Part shown: in pieces, positions 8,940 through 17,382 of the stretch
Layout: the number at the start of each line of letters is the position of its first letter
How positions within the stretch are numbered: position 1 is the first letter of the stretch
Source of the DNA: Lysobacterales bacterium
Lineage (GTDB): Bacteria > Pseudomonadota > Gammaproteobacteria > Xanthomonadales > SZUA-36
Length of the DNA stretch: 47,502 nt
Direction: 5' to 3'
Assembly (NCBI GenBank): GCA_021648125.1
Contig: JAKITK010000019.1
Span: 1 to 47,502, forward strand
Position numbers and translations under genes: made by a program
The notes under the pieces: model-generated
Database searches by the model: none
What the model was told of the DNA's origin: nothing
The model's input: only the letters and a program-made list of their open reading frames with translations

Positions 8940-11362
8940 GCCGAGAATACTTTATCCAAAATGCCCGCGGGCAACAAAAGTTAACAAAACTGGAGTTGCC
9001 GATCCGGGTGGGCGGAAAAAAACATGCCGGTATTGTTATTCCCGGTGTGGCGGTGGACAAATTGCTGGCCATCATTGCGCTTGATGCGGGCCATACCTAT
9101 ATTCAGCCTGCTGACGCAGACACCAGTATTTTTCATAATGATGAGCGCCTGCTGGATTCCGCCTGGCTGAAGTCCGGTGACCGGGTGCAGATGGCAAACA
9201 GTATGCTCAGCTGGGAAGTGCAGGGCGACCGGGTATTAATCAATGTTCAGCCACACAAGTTGGATATCAGCAAACCCCGTCCGCCGAAACAGGCGCGACA
9301 TCCGGCAGCTGCTGTAGATAATTTGCCGGTTTCGGTAAAAACACCACCACCGGCAGTACACAAAGGAGTAAAGCGCTCGCTTATCGCCTTTGTCTCAATT
9401 TTACTCTTGCTGGCGGTATATCTATTGACAGCAACCTCGGTGATAGTGAAGCTAGAACCAGCCTCTGCGAAGGTCGATTTCAAGGGTTTTCCTCCCGCAA
9501 TTTCATTTGGAGGAGCACGGCTGATGTTCCCCGGTCATTACGATTTGAACATAGAAGCGGCGGGTTATGCTGCTCTGGATACCAGCTTGGAGGTTAAGTT
9601 TGGAGCCCCGTTAAAGGTGAGTTATGAACTCAGCGAACTGCCTGGACTACTTCGGTTAAATCCTGATCCGCTGGTCGAATTCCAACTGTTTGCGGGTGAG
9701 CACCAGCTCACAATGAATGATATGGGTCAATATGAACTCTTGCGGGGCAGTCATAGTTTTGAAGTGAAAAGCGAGCGTTATCTGCCCCAGCAGCTAGATA
9801 TTGAAGTTGCAGGGCTCGGCGCCGAACAGACCTTTGAGTTCACTTTAGAACCAGCCTGGGCAATCGTGTCATTCAGCTCAGTTCCGGCTGCAGCTGAAGT
9901 TTTAGTCGATGCTGTGGTTATTGGGAATACACCCTTGCAGGCAGAAGTTTTACAGGGCCAGCATGAATTTGTTGTACAAAAACCGGGATTTAAAAAAGTT
10001 ACCCAATTTCACACGGTTGAAGCGGGTGTGGATTTTGCTCTGGCAGAGATTCAGCTGGAGCCGGCAGACGGAACACTGGAACTAAGCAGCAGTCCTGCCG
10101 GAGCCAGCATTCTAATTAGTGATAAATTTTTCGGTAAAACCCCGCAAACCCTGATGATTTCTGCTGAAACAGAACACCGATTAAGCCTGAGCAAAGCAGG
10201 TTACCGTTCGGTGGAAAAAGTGATTAAGCTGGCAGCAGATGAACAGCGCACCCTGGAACTGAACTTGGAAGTTGAATATGCAACAGTATTTATCAGCATC
10301 CAGCCACCGGGTTCGAGCCTGAGCATCAATGGTAAAGCTGCAGAAAAAACCAGTGGGCGTCTACGCCTGCAAACCCGCAAGAACACGCTCAAGGTCAGCA
10401 AGCCGGGTTATGTAAGCAAAACCATCAGCGTTACCCCGCGTGCCGGGGTAAGCCAGAATATTGAGATTCGTCTGCTCAGCAAAAAACAACAGCAGGCGCA
10501 GGAAAAAGCGGCAGCAACACCGGCATCGAAAACCACAGTCGCGGGACAGAAAATGGTGCTGATTAGTCCTTCCAGCAATATGAAAATGGGGGCATCGCGC
10601 CGCGATGCAGGCAGGCGGGCAAATGAAAGCCAGCGCCTGGTGAAACTGCAGCGGCCGTTCTACATGGGTCAATATGAAGTAACCAACAGCGATCTGCGTA
10701 AATTTATGCCGGCACATAATTCCGGCAGTGCCGAGTCTGCCATTCTTAGTGGTGATAAGCAGCCGGTGGTCAATATCAGTTGGGAGGATGCCGCCCGTTA
10801 TAGCAATTGGCTAAGTAAAAAAGACGCTTTACCGATGGCCTACCGGGAAGTTGACGGTAAAATGCAGGCGGTTTCACCAATGACCACAGGTTATCGCTTG
10901 CCGACTGAAGCAGAATGGGCCTGGGTGGCACGCCGGCAGGGACAGGCTAGTGAGCAACGCTATCCCTGGCAGGGTGTGTATCCGCCGACCACGAAAAGTG
11001 GAAACTATGCGGATGCCCGGATCGCCGATACTCTGGCTGATATTGTGCCGGGCTATGATGACGGCTATCGCGGCAGCGCACCAGTAGGCAGTTTCCCGCC
11101 TTGGCCAGCTGGAGTAAGCAGTAGCTTTTATGACATGGGTGGCAATGTGGCTGAATGGATGCACGATAATTATGCGGTATATCCGGGAGAGGCTGCGCGC
11201 TTAGTAGTCGACCCGATGGGTCCAGCAAAGGGTAAACACCATGTAGTGCGTGGTTCCAGCTGGCGGCACGGGAGCATTAGTGAGCTACGCCTGAGTTATC
11301 GCGATTACAGTGCTGCATCACGCCCGGATCTGGGCTTTCGCATAGCGCGTTACGCCGAGTGA
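8936..11362 (+). CDS. membrane protein with FHA-like N-terminus, PEGA repeats and FGE-sulfatase-like domain
   Basis: An 808-residue single-pass protein. Residues 1-110 look FHA-like or similar beta-sandwich (IRVGGKKHAGIVIPG, then GDRVQM). A proline-rich linker and a membrane helix at about 148-170 follow. Next come at least three PEGA-type beta repeats, recognised by SSVPAAAEVLVD, SSSPAGASILIS and QPPGSSLSING with PGF/AGY/PGY ends. Residues about 540-808 form an FGE-sulfatase (SUMF1) fold, with YEVTN, RLPTEAEWAWVAR, GNVAEWM, VVRGSSW and LGFRIAR. The protein has no cysteine, so the cysteines used by true formylglycine-generating enzymes are absent. I therefore read the domain as a binding module. 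The TTG start at 8936 overlaps the previous stop and has AGAGGA upstream. Confidence 0.82.
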   Translation: MSREYFIQNARGQQKLTKLELPIRVGGKKHAGIVIPGVAVDKLLAIIALDAGHTYIQPADADTSIFHNDERLLDSAWLKSGDRVQMANSMLSWEVQGDRVLINVQPHKLDISKPRPPKQARHPAAAVDNLPVSVKTPPPAVHKGVKRSLIAFVSILLLLAVYLLTATSVIVKLEPASAKVDFKGFPPAISFGGARLMFPGHYDLNIEAAGYAALDTSLEVKFGAPLKVSYELSELPGLLRLNPDPLVEFQLFAGEHQLTMNDMGQYELLRGSHSFEVKSERYLPQQLDIEVAGLGAEQTFEFTLEPAWAIVSFSSVPAAAEVLVDAVVIGNTPLQAEVLQGQHEFVVQKPGFKKVTQFHTVEAGVDFALAEIQLEPADGTLELSSSPAGASILISDKFFGKTPQTLMISAETEHRLSLSKAGYRSVEKVIKLAADEQRTLELNLEVEYATVFISIQPPGSSLSINGKAAEKTSGRLRLQTRKNTLKVSKPGYVSKTISVTPRAGVSQNIEIRLLSKKQQQAQEKAAATPASKTTVAGQKMVLISPSSNMKMGASRRDAGRRANESQRLVKLQRPFYMGQYEVTNSDLRKFMPAHNSGSAESAILSGDKQPVVNISWEDAARYSNWLSKKDALPMAYREVDGKMQAVSPMTTGYRLPTEAEWAWVARRQGQASEQRYPWQGVYPPTTKSGNYADARIADTLADIVPGYDDGYRGSAPVGSFPPWPAGVSSSFYDMGGNVAEWMHDNYAVYPGEAARLVVDPMGPAKGKHHVVRGSSWRHGSISELRLSYRDYSAASRPDLGFRIARYAE

Positions 11363-11369
11363 GGAAATT

Positions 11370-11534
11370 ATGAAAAAAAACATCGTTAAAGGCCTGTTGT
11401 TACTGTTATTTGTGTCGGTGCTGTATGCCGGTGTAAATAGCCCGGTATTAAATCAGCAGGGTTCCTCGGGTAAATTTGTTCCCACCGAAAAACTGCGTGC
11501 TGATGACACTGTGGCTTTCCCTATTGATATATAA
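11370..11534 (+). CDS. 54-residue exported small protein
   Basis: A short gene between the PEGA/FGE-like and TolQ-like genes. ATG at 11370 follows a good ribosome-binding site (GAGGAAAT) only 7 bp after the previous stop. The product begins MKKNIVKGLLLLLFVSVLYA, a textbook signal peptide with likely cleavage after YAG or YA, leaving about 34 mature residues that end in DTVAFPIDI. It is probably a real member of the operon: frame, start signal, spacing and export signal all agree. No family recognised; it could be a small periplasmic partner or pilot of the channel complex. Confidence 0.7.
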   Translation: MKKNIVKGLLLLLFVSVLYAGVNSPVLNQQGSSGKFVPTEKLRADDTVAFPIDI

Positions 11535-11572
11535 GCGGATATTTAAGCGAATATTTAAACGGTTGGTAAATT

Positions 11573-12370
11573 ATGAAAAAAAACACTTTCTCTAACGAAT
11601 TTATCTTTCAGGTCTTCGCCCTGCTAATTGCATTTATTATTGTGCATGCTTTCTATGTCAGCATGGTTCGACCGGCTGCAGCCGAACACTTGCAACTGCA
11701 GGCTGAAATGATTAAAGCGAACCCCGAACATATCAGCAAAGATTCTTTCTTTGTGGTGATTAAAGATTACGAGCAGGAAGCCTGCTTTATTCTGATGTTC
11801 TGGGCTTTTTCCATCCTCGCCTACAAGGGTCTGGCCGGCCGCCGCCAGCAATTGCTGTTAGAGCGCGATTTATTGCAACTGCCAAAAGGTTTGCCCATTG
11901 GTCAGGAAGATACCCGAGCATTGGTCAAGCGGTTGGAGTCATTGTCCCGGGTAGAACAACAATATCTTCTACCACGGGCCATGTTGACTGGCATCGAGCG
12001 TTTTAGCGCCACCCGCCATGTGCAGGATGTTTCAACCGCGGTACGCGATATTTGCGAATCGGAAGGTGAGCGTATGGAATCGGAATTATCCATCATTCGC
12101 TACCTTGCCTGGGCGATCCCCTCGGTTGGTTTTATTGGTACAGTGCGTGGTATTGGTAATGCACTGGGACAGGCGCATCGTGCGGTTGAGGGCGATATCA
12201 CCGGGATTACCGAAAACCTCGGGGTGGCTTTTAACTCTACCTTTGTCGCCCTTATTATCAGTATTGTATTGATGTTTTTTATCCATCAACTACAACTGAT
12301 GCAAGAACGCCTGGTGTTGGATAGCGAACGCTATGTTGACCACTGGCTAATCCGTAAATTGCGGACATAA
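11573..12370 (+). CDS. MotA/TolQ/ExbB-like proton channel subunit
   Basis: A 265-residue inner-membrane protein. Helices are visible at about 11-31, 68-84, 177-198 and 217-240, with a cytoplasmic helical part between the second and third. The last two helices carry the family signature: AIPSVGFIGTVRGIGNA (Thr190) and ENLGVAFNSTFVALIIS (Thr223), matching the TolQ/ExbB pattern G-x-GTV-x-G-I and the polar residues that line its ion path. The family forms pentamers that use the proton gradient to move a partner with a membrane aspartate. Here the partners are plausibly the two vWA proteins that follow. The four-helix layout with a short loop 1 resembles MotA topology more than three-helix TolQ. 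Confidence 0.88.
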   Translation: MKKNTFSNEFIFQVFALLIAFIIVHAFYVSMVRPAAAEHLQLQAEMIKANPEHISKDSFFVVIKDYEQEACFILMFWAFSILAYKGLAGRRQQLLLERDLLQLPKGLPIGQEDTRALVKRLESLSRVEQQYLLPRAMLTGIERFSATRHVQDVSTAVRDICESEGERMESELSIIRYLAWAIPSVGFIGTVRGIGNALGQAHRAVEGDITGITENLGVAFNSTFVALIISIVLMFFIHQLQLMQERLVLDSERYVDHWLIRKLRT

Positions 12371-12388
12371 TACCCCGCTTATTTACTG

Positions 12389-13471
12389 ATGAAACGCCGG
12401 CCCGTATCTGCCTTCTCACTGTCATTCCTCGACATCATGTTTTGTGGTTTTGGTGCAGTCGTGTTGTTGGTATTGATAATGAATACCAACACCGTGCAGG
12501 AACGCAATGAAGTGTTTACCGACCTGCGCGCTGAAGTAGTACGCATGGAAAATGAAGTCATCATCGGTGAAGAAAACCGGGTGCTGGCATTTAACAGTCT
12601 GCAGACCACCGATAAAGAGATCATTTTAATGCAGGGTGAGGCCAGCAGAGTTCAAGATAGCCTGCTGGAAATTGAAGCTGGGCTGACTGATCTAAACAAA
12701 CAAACAACAGTTAGTCGGGCCCATATCAATAAACTCAAATCGGATATAAAAGGCCTAGATAAAAGCACTCAGGAACTAGCCAAACAACAACAGCCAGCGG
12801 GAACCAAGGTGCATCAATTTGCCGGTGAGGGCAATCGCCAATACTTGACCGGGCTGAAACTCAGTGGAAAACGCACGCTTATTCTGCTGGATGCTTCTGC
12901 CAGCATGCTGGATGAAACCATCGTCAATATTATTCGTCTGCGCAATATGAGCGATACTAAAAAACGCGCAGCAGTGAAATGGAAACGCGCGCAGGGTACT
13001 GCAGAATGGTTGCTTAGCAACCTGCCGGCAGGTTCACAGTTTCAGCTTTTATTGTTCAATACCCGGGCAAAAAGTGCGCTGTCGACAAAGCAGGGAAAAT
13101 GGCTAGCAGCGGCCCATCCTGAGGATGTATCTGCGGTGGTTAAGACCGTGCGTGAGACCATTCCAGCCGGTGGCACAAGTCTCTATCACGCCTTTGCTGC
13201 TGCCAATGCCATGCAGCCAAAACCGGATAATATTTTGTTAATTACTGATGGTTTGCCAACTCAGGGCCGGGCTAAGCCTAAATCAACTACTGTTAGCAGC
13301 AGTCAGCGTCGGCAACTTTTTGCGCGCGCAATTCAACAGCTACCATCTGGGGTGCCGGTAAATACTATCCTTTTACCAATGGAGGGTGATGCCTATGCTG
13401 CTGCCCACTTTTGGCAGTTGGCAGTCACTAGCAAGGGCTCATTTCTTACCCCAGCGAGGGACTGGCCATGA
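12389..13471 (+). CDS. ExbD/TolR-like membrane anchor fused to vWA domain (1)
   Basis: A 360-residue protein with a basic N-terminus and one membrane helix (about 11-31) containing LSFLDIMFCGFGAVVLL. Asp15 sits where ExbD and TolR (pattern P-h-h-D-V-h-L) have their proton-relay Asp. A coiled coil follows at about 35-135 and a von Willebrand A domain at about 160-358. The metal-binding (MIDAS) residues are complete: DASAS (168-172), Thr263 in GGTS and Asp287 in LITDG. The vWA domain should face the periplasm. The gene lies 18 bp after the channel subunit and overlaps the next vWA gene by 4 bp (ATGA). No strong ribosome-binding site is seen, so it may depend on coupled translation. Confidence 0.82.
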   Translation: MKRRPVSAFSLSFLDIMFCGFGAVVLLVLIMNTNTVQERNEVFTDLRAEVVRMENEVIIGEENRVLAFNSLQTTDKEIILMQGEASRVQDSLLEIEAGLTDLNKQTTVSRAHINKLKSDIKGLDKSTQELAKQQQPAGTKVHQFAGEGNRQYLTGLKLSGKRTLILLDASASMLDETIVNIIRLRNMSDTKKRAAVKWKRAQGTAEWLLSNLPAGSQFQLLLFNTRAKSALSTKQGKWLAAAHPEDVSAVVKTVRETIPAGGTSLYHAFAAANAMQPKPDNILLITDGLPTQGRAKPKSTTVSSSQRRQLFARAIQQLPSGVPVNTILLPMEGDAYAAAHFWQLAVTSKGSFLTPARDWP

Positions 13472-14478
13472 GTCGTAAGAAAGGTCGGCGTGAGGTAGAA
13501 ATATTTAATCTGTCGTTCCTCGATGTGGTGTCTTGTGGCTTCGGCGCGATTATCCTGCTGTTGATTATTGTACAGTTTGGTGAGCCGGTGGTGATTGATA
13601 AACTTAGTGTGGATTTGTCCGGGAAAGTGCTCAAACTGGAACAAGAACTGTTTGATATTCGTGGCGATACGCTGGTGCTGAACCGGGACTTGGATGCAAG
13701 GCAAGAACAATTGTCGATTCATAGAGAAAAACTGGCACGCTTACGCGGCGGCCTGTCAACCATCAAAGGCGAGTTTGCCAATGCCTCCAGTGAAGCAGAA
13801 ACTCAGGCGATCATTGCCGGGCAGCTGCAAAGCGCGCAGCAAAGCTTGAGTGCAGAGATGCGGCGATTACAGCAGGGGGCATTGCGCCGGCCGGAGGTTA
13901 ATAACCGTATTGGTGGCCTGCCGGTCGATAGCGAATACATTATTTTTATTATCGATACCTCAGGTTCAATGACATCGTATGCTTGGCCGCATGTGTTGAA
14001 AAAAGTCAGTGAAGTGCTGAGCGTATATCCCAAGGTCCGGGGTATTCAGGTAATGAACGACATGGGCCAGTATATGTTTCCAACTTATAAAGGTAAGTGG
14101 ATACCGGATACAACAGGCCGTCGCAAAGCCATCAATCAGCGCTTGAGGGGCTGGCAACCTTTCTCAAACTCAAGCCCAGTGGAAGGCATCGAAGCGGCGA
14201 TTAAGCGCTTTTATGCCAAAGATAAAAGCATCAGTTTATATGTATTCGGCGATGATTTTTCTTCAGGCTCTATCGAACAGGTGCTCAATACTGTAGCCAA
14301 ACTGAACCGTGCTGACCGCAGTGGAAAACGCCGCGTGCGTATTCATGCCATGGGTTTCCCGGTGTTATTCCAGATGGCTGGGATGAACTCGAGTGTGGTG
14401 CGCTTCGCTGCGCTAATGCGTAAGCTGGCGGAAAATAATGATGGTGCTTTTGTTGGCTTAAACAGTAACAAACCTTAG
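13468..14478 (+). CDS. ExbD/TolR-like membrane anchor fused to vWA domain (2)
   Basis: A 336-residue paralogue of the preceding protein. The membrane helix (about 14-36) has LSFLDVVSCGFGAIILLL with Asp19 in the ExbD/TolR aspartate position. A coiled coil (about 45-138) leads to a vWA domain starting at about 152. MIDAS residues are DTSGS (163-167), a Ser-rich NSSP stretch near 234-237 where a Thr is usual, and Asp262 in FGDD, so metal binding is likely but slightly atypical. Sequence similarity to its neighbour is concentrated in the N-terminal helix. It ends the operon. In ExbB/ExbD machines two ExbD helices sit in one pentamer; two different anchors here suggest a heterodimer (inference). 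Confidence 0.82.
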   Translation: MSRKKGRREVEIFNLSFLDVVSCGFGAIILLLIIVQFGEPVVIDKLSVDLSGKVLKLEQELFDIRGDTLVLNRDLDARQEQLSIHREKLARLRGGLSTIKGEFANASSEAETQAIIAGQLQSAQQSLSAEMRRLQQGALRRPEVNNRIGGLPVDSEYIIFIIDTSGSMTSYAWPHVLKKVSEVLSVYPKVRGIQVMNDMGQYMFPTYKGKWIPDTTGRRKAINQRLRGWQPFSNSSPVEGIEAAIKRFYAKDKSISLYVFGDDFSSGSIEQVLNTVAKLNRADRSGKRRVRIHAMGFPVLFQMAGMNSSVVRFAALMRKLAENNDGAFVGLNSNKP

Positions 14479-14616
14479 TTTTCAGGCTTGCTGGAATACC
14501 AGCAGGTAGTCAAAACATTGATAAATTAGGTGGTCTTCCTACAACCAATCAAGCATTAAACTCTCGCCACAAGTGTTAAGCTAAACACCTAATCAAAATA
14601 ACTTCAGGGCCTCGCA

Positions 14617-15993
14617 GTGGCAAAAATAAAAACCGCCTATCAATGCAATGATTGTGGTACTCAAGTCAACAAATGGGCAGGCCAATGCCCCGATTGTAAG
14701 GCCTGGAATACCCTCGCAGAAATAACCCTGGAGGCAAGCTCGGCAACTATTAAAAACCGCTATTCAGGCTTTACCGGATTCGCTGATAAAGTCGAAGTAA
14801 CGGACCTTGCCTCAATTAAATTAGACGATAACATTCGCCTGCTAACCGGCATCGGTGAGCTGGACCGGGTGCTGGGAGGTGGTGTGGTTCCCGGTTCTGT
14901 AACGCTGATTGGTGGCGATCCTGGAATCGGCAAATCGACATTACTATTACAGGTTTTATCAGGCTTGGCCGAAAAGGTGCCGTCCCTCTACATCACCGGG
15001 GAAGAATCGCTGCAACAGGTCAGTATGCGCGCTCACAGGCTTGGCTTGGTAACGGAAAAATTGCGTTGTGTGACCGAAACCTGTGTTGAGAAAATTATTG
15101 ATATTGCCGAACGGGAAAAGCCAGGGTTTATGGTGATAGATTCGATTCAAACGGTGTTTTCCGAACAATTGCAATCGGCACCGGGTGCGGTAGCCCAGGT
15201 GCGTGAATCGGCAGCTAGGTTGGTGCGTTATGCTAAATCCCGCGGGGTAGCGATGGTATTGGTAGGCCATGTAACTAAAGATGGCTCTTTAGCAGGGCCA
15301 CGGGTGCTTGAGCATATGGTCGATGCGGTGCTCTATTTTGAAAGCGATTCGGGTAGTCGTTACCGGGTGATTCGGGCGATTAAAAATCGGTTTGGGGCGG
15401 TCAATGAGTTGGGCGTATTTGCGATGACGGAATTGGGTCTGCGCGAAGTTAGTAATCCCTCGGCGTTGTTTCTTTCCGGTCAGCCTGAAGAAACATCCGG
15501 TAGCGCTGTTATGGTTACCCGCGAAGGTACCCGCCCGTTACTGGTGGAAGTGCAGGCGCTGGTAGATGCATCCCGCTTGGCCAATCCCCGCAGGGTCGCT
15601 GTTGGTGTCGATGGCAACCGCTTGGCCATGCTGCTGGCGGTTTTACACCGGCATGCGGGTTTAAGTCTGGGTGATCAGGATGTCTTTATTAATGTGGTTG
15701 GCGGTATGCGAATTTCTGAAACCGCATCCGATTTACCGATGGCGCTGGCACTGTATTCTAGTCTTTCAGACCGACCGTTGGGGAAACGCATGGTTAGCTT
15801 CGGTGAGGTCGGGCTTTCCGGAGAAATCCGGCCGGTGTATAACGGTGAGGACCGCTTGAAAGAAGCGGCAACACACGGTTATAAGACAGCGCTGATACCA
15901 CGGGCCAATGCACCAAAAAAACCTATGAAAGGTTTAAAAATTATTCCTGTTGGAAATATTTCCGAGGCAATGCGGTTGGTTAGGGAGCAGTGA
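14617..15993 (+). CDS. radA: DNA repair protein RadA
   Basis: A 458-residue RecA-like ATPase that drives branch migration during recombinational repair. An N-terminal four-cysteine zinc finger (CNDCGTQ and CPDC, residues 9-28) is followed by Walker A GGDPGIGKST near 100, the RadA-specific KNRFG motif (IKNRFGAVNELGVF, near 255) and a C-terminal Lon-protease-like domain. Length matches family members (about 455-460). The start is a GTG at 14617 giving MAKIKTAYQC, the usual RadA beginning. The 138 bp upstream presumably hold its own promoter because the operon before it ends at 14478. Confidence 0.96.
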   Translation: MAKIKTAYQCNDCGTQVNKWAGQCPDCKAWNTLAEITLEASSATIKNRYSGFTGFADKVEVTDLASIKLDDNIRLLTGIGELDRVLGGGVVPGSVTLIGGDPGIGKSTLLLQVLSGLAEKVPSLYITGEESLQQVSMRAHRLGLVTEKLRCVTETCVEKIIDIAEREKPGFMVIDSIQTVFSEQLQSAPGAVAQVRESAARLVRYAKSRGVAMVLVGHVTKDGSLAGPRVLEHMVDAVLYFESDSGSRYRVIRAIKNRFGAVNELGVFAMTELGLREVSNPSALFLSGQPEETSGSAVMVTREGTRPLLVEVQALVDASRLANPRRVAVGVDGNRLAMLLAVLHRHAGLSLGDQDVFINVVGGMRISETASDLPMALALYSSLSDRPLGKRMVSFGEVGLSGEIRPVYNGEDRLKEAATHGYKTALIPRANAPKKPMKGLKIIPVGNISEAMRLVREQ

Positions 15994-16066
15994 GGGGACT
16001 GGGTGATTTTAAAGTTACATGACGCTGCCCAAGGAGATCCCGGATGATGTGCAGGAAGCACAAAGC

Positions 16067-16100
16067 TCGCGAGAGCACAGGGATGTGCGTAGCGACCCAG
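16067..16100. repeat. 34-bp dispersed repeat, copy 2
   Basis: Second copy of the repeat at 5220-5253, in the gap between the convergent radA and corC-like genes. It starts TCGCGAGAGCACAGGG and ends GTAGCGACCCAG. The surrounding bases differ, so the unit is about 34 bp. Confidence 0.7.
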
Positions 16101-16128
16101 TCCGGGAAGACATGTTTTTTGTGCTGAT

Positions 16129-17382
16129 TTAGGCCGGTGGTTTTATCAACACCCGTTGAATAATATTATCCCGTGTATCCAAAATTGTAATAATGTAATC
16201 GTCGATTTTAAGGCTGGTGTTTCCCTGTGGTATAGCTTCGAGTTCTTCCAGTAACAATCCATTAATGGTTCGCCCGCCATTGGTAGGTAATTTCCAGCCA
16301 AGGCGCCGATTTAAGCTGCGTACGGCTGCGCTGCCATCGACGAGAAAATTGCCGTCTTCCAGTTTACGATAAATTCGGCTGCGTTCATTCGGGTCGGAAG
16401 TATATTCACCGACGATTTCTTCGAGAATATCATCAAGGGTCACCAGCCCCTGAATGTCGCCGTATTCATCAACCACCAGTGCCATCCGCCGATCGCGGCT
16501 CTGAAATTCGAGCAGTTGCTGGGTGAGGCTTGTGCCTTCGGGTATAAAATAGGGTTTGCGTACCGAGCGAACTACATCATCGTAGACCAGTTGGCCGCGT
16601 GATAGTTTTGAAATCAAAGTGCGAACATGCAGCAAACCCACTACATTTTCCAGTTCCCCGCGATATACAGGCAGGCGGGTATAGACGGAGTTGCTGAGTC
16701 TTTGCAGTATTTCTTCCCAGGAATCATTCAGGTCTATACCCGTAATATCGTTACGGGGAATGATGACATCATCAACCGTTGCATGCTCCAGGTCGAGGAT
16801 ATTCACTAGCATTTGTTGGTGTTCATTGGGTAAGTTGCCGTCTTCTGTCAACAGGGTTCGAATCTCCTCACGGGACAATTCATGTAACAGACCAGAACGG
16901 GTTTGAATTCCGAACGGTTTCAATAATAACCTGGATATTCCGCTGATCAGCCATACCACCGGATAGAAAAGCTTCAGCATCGGTGTGAGCACAAATGCGG
17001 CCGGAAAAGCAATTTTTTCAGGATGGTAAGCTGCCAGAGTTTTTGGTGTGACTTCAGAAAAAATCAAGATAATAACCGTCAATATTATGGCAGCAACTAC
17101 CGGGCCGCTATCGCCTAGCAAACGCAAACCAATCAGGGTAGCGATAGTAGAGGCGGATACATTGACAAGATTATTACCCAGCAGGATAAGGCCAATCACC
17201 CGGTCTGGTTGCTCGAGTAATTTTTGTGCCAGTTTAGCGGCGCGATTGCCTTCTTTAGCCAGGTGGCGCAGCCGGTAGCGGTTCAGCGCGATCAGCCCGG
17301 TTTCCGAGCTTGAGAAAAATCCCGAAAGGATTATCAGGATAAATAATGCAATTCCCAGGGTGCTAAGAGGGATGTCGCTCAC
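16129..17382 (-). CDS. CNNM/HlyC-CorC family transporter (YfjD/CorB-like)
   Basis: A 417-residue membrane protein. The N-terminal DUF21/CNNM transmembrane domain (about 1-190, four helices) is followed by two CBS domains (about 205-330), the second reading MALVVDEYGDIQGLVTLDDILEEIVGEY, and a C-terminal CorC/HlyC domain (about 340-417). Members are linked to magnesium or cobalt efflux. It overlaps the ypjD-like gene by 4 bp, and the pair lies divergent from ffh, an order also found in enterobacteria (yfjD, ypjD, ffh). That synteny supports the YfjD/CorB assignment. Confidence 0.9.
   Translation of the reverse strand: MSDIPLSTLGIALFILIILSGFFSSSETGLIALNRYRLRHLAKEGNRAAKLAQKLLEQPDRVIGLILLGNNLVNVSASTIATLIGLRLLGDSGPVVAAIILTVIILIFSEVTPKTLAAYHPEKIAFPAAFVLTPMLKLFYPVVWLISGISRLLLKPFGIQTRSGLLHELSREEIRTLLTEDGNLPNEHQQMLVNILDLEHATVDDVIIPRNDITGIDLNDSWEEILQRLSNSVYTRLPVYRGELENVVGLLHVRTLISKLSRGQLVYDDVVRSVRKPYFIPEGTSLTQQLLEFQSRDRRMALVVDEYGDIQGLVTLDDILEEIVGEYTSDPNERSRIYRKLEDGNFLVDGSAAVRSLNRRLGWKLPTNGGRTINGLLLEELEAIPQGNTSLKIDDYIITILDTRDNIIQRVLIKPPA

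Noticed and set aside
5354..14478. Known Zorya defence system
   Set aside because: A MotA-like subunit is present, but there is no MotB-like protein with an OmpA-type domain and no helicase or nuclease partner, so the resemblance is only in the motor principle.
5354..14478. Tol-Pal or ExbB-ExbD-TonB locus
   Set aside because: No TolA, TolB, Pal or TonB is present and the anchors carry vWA domains.
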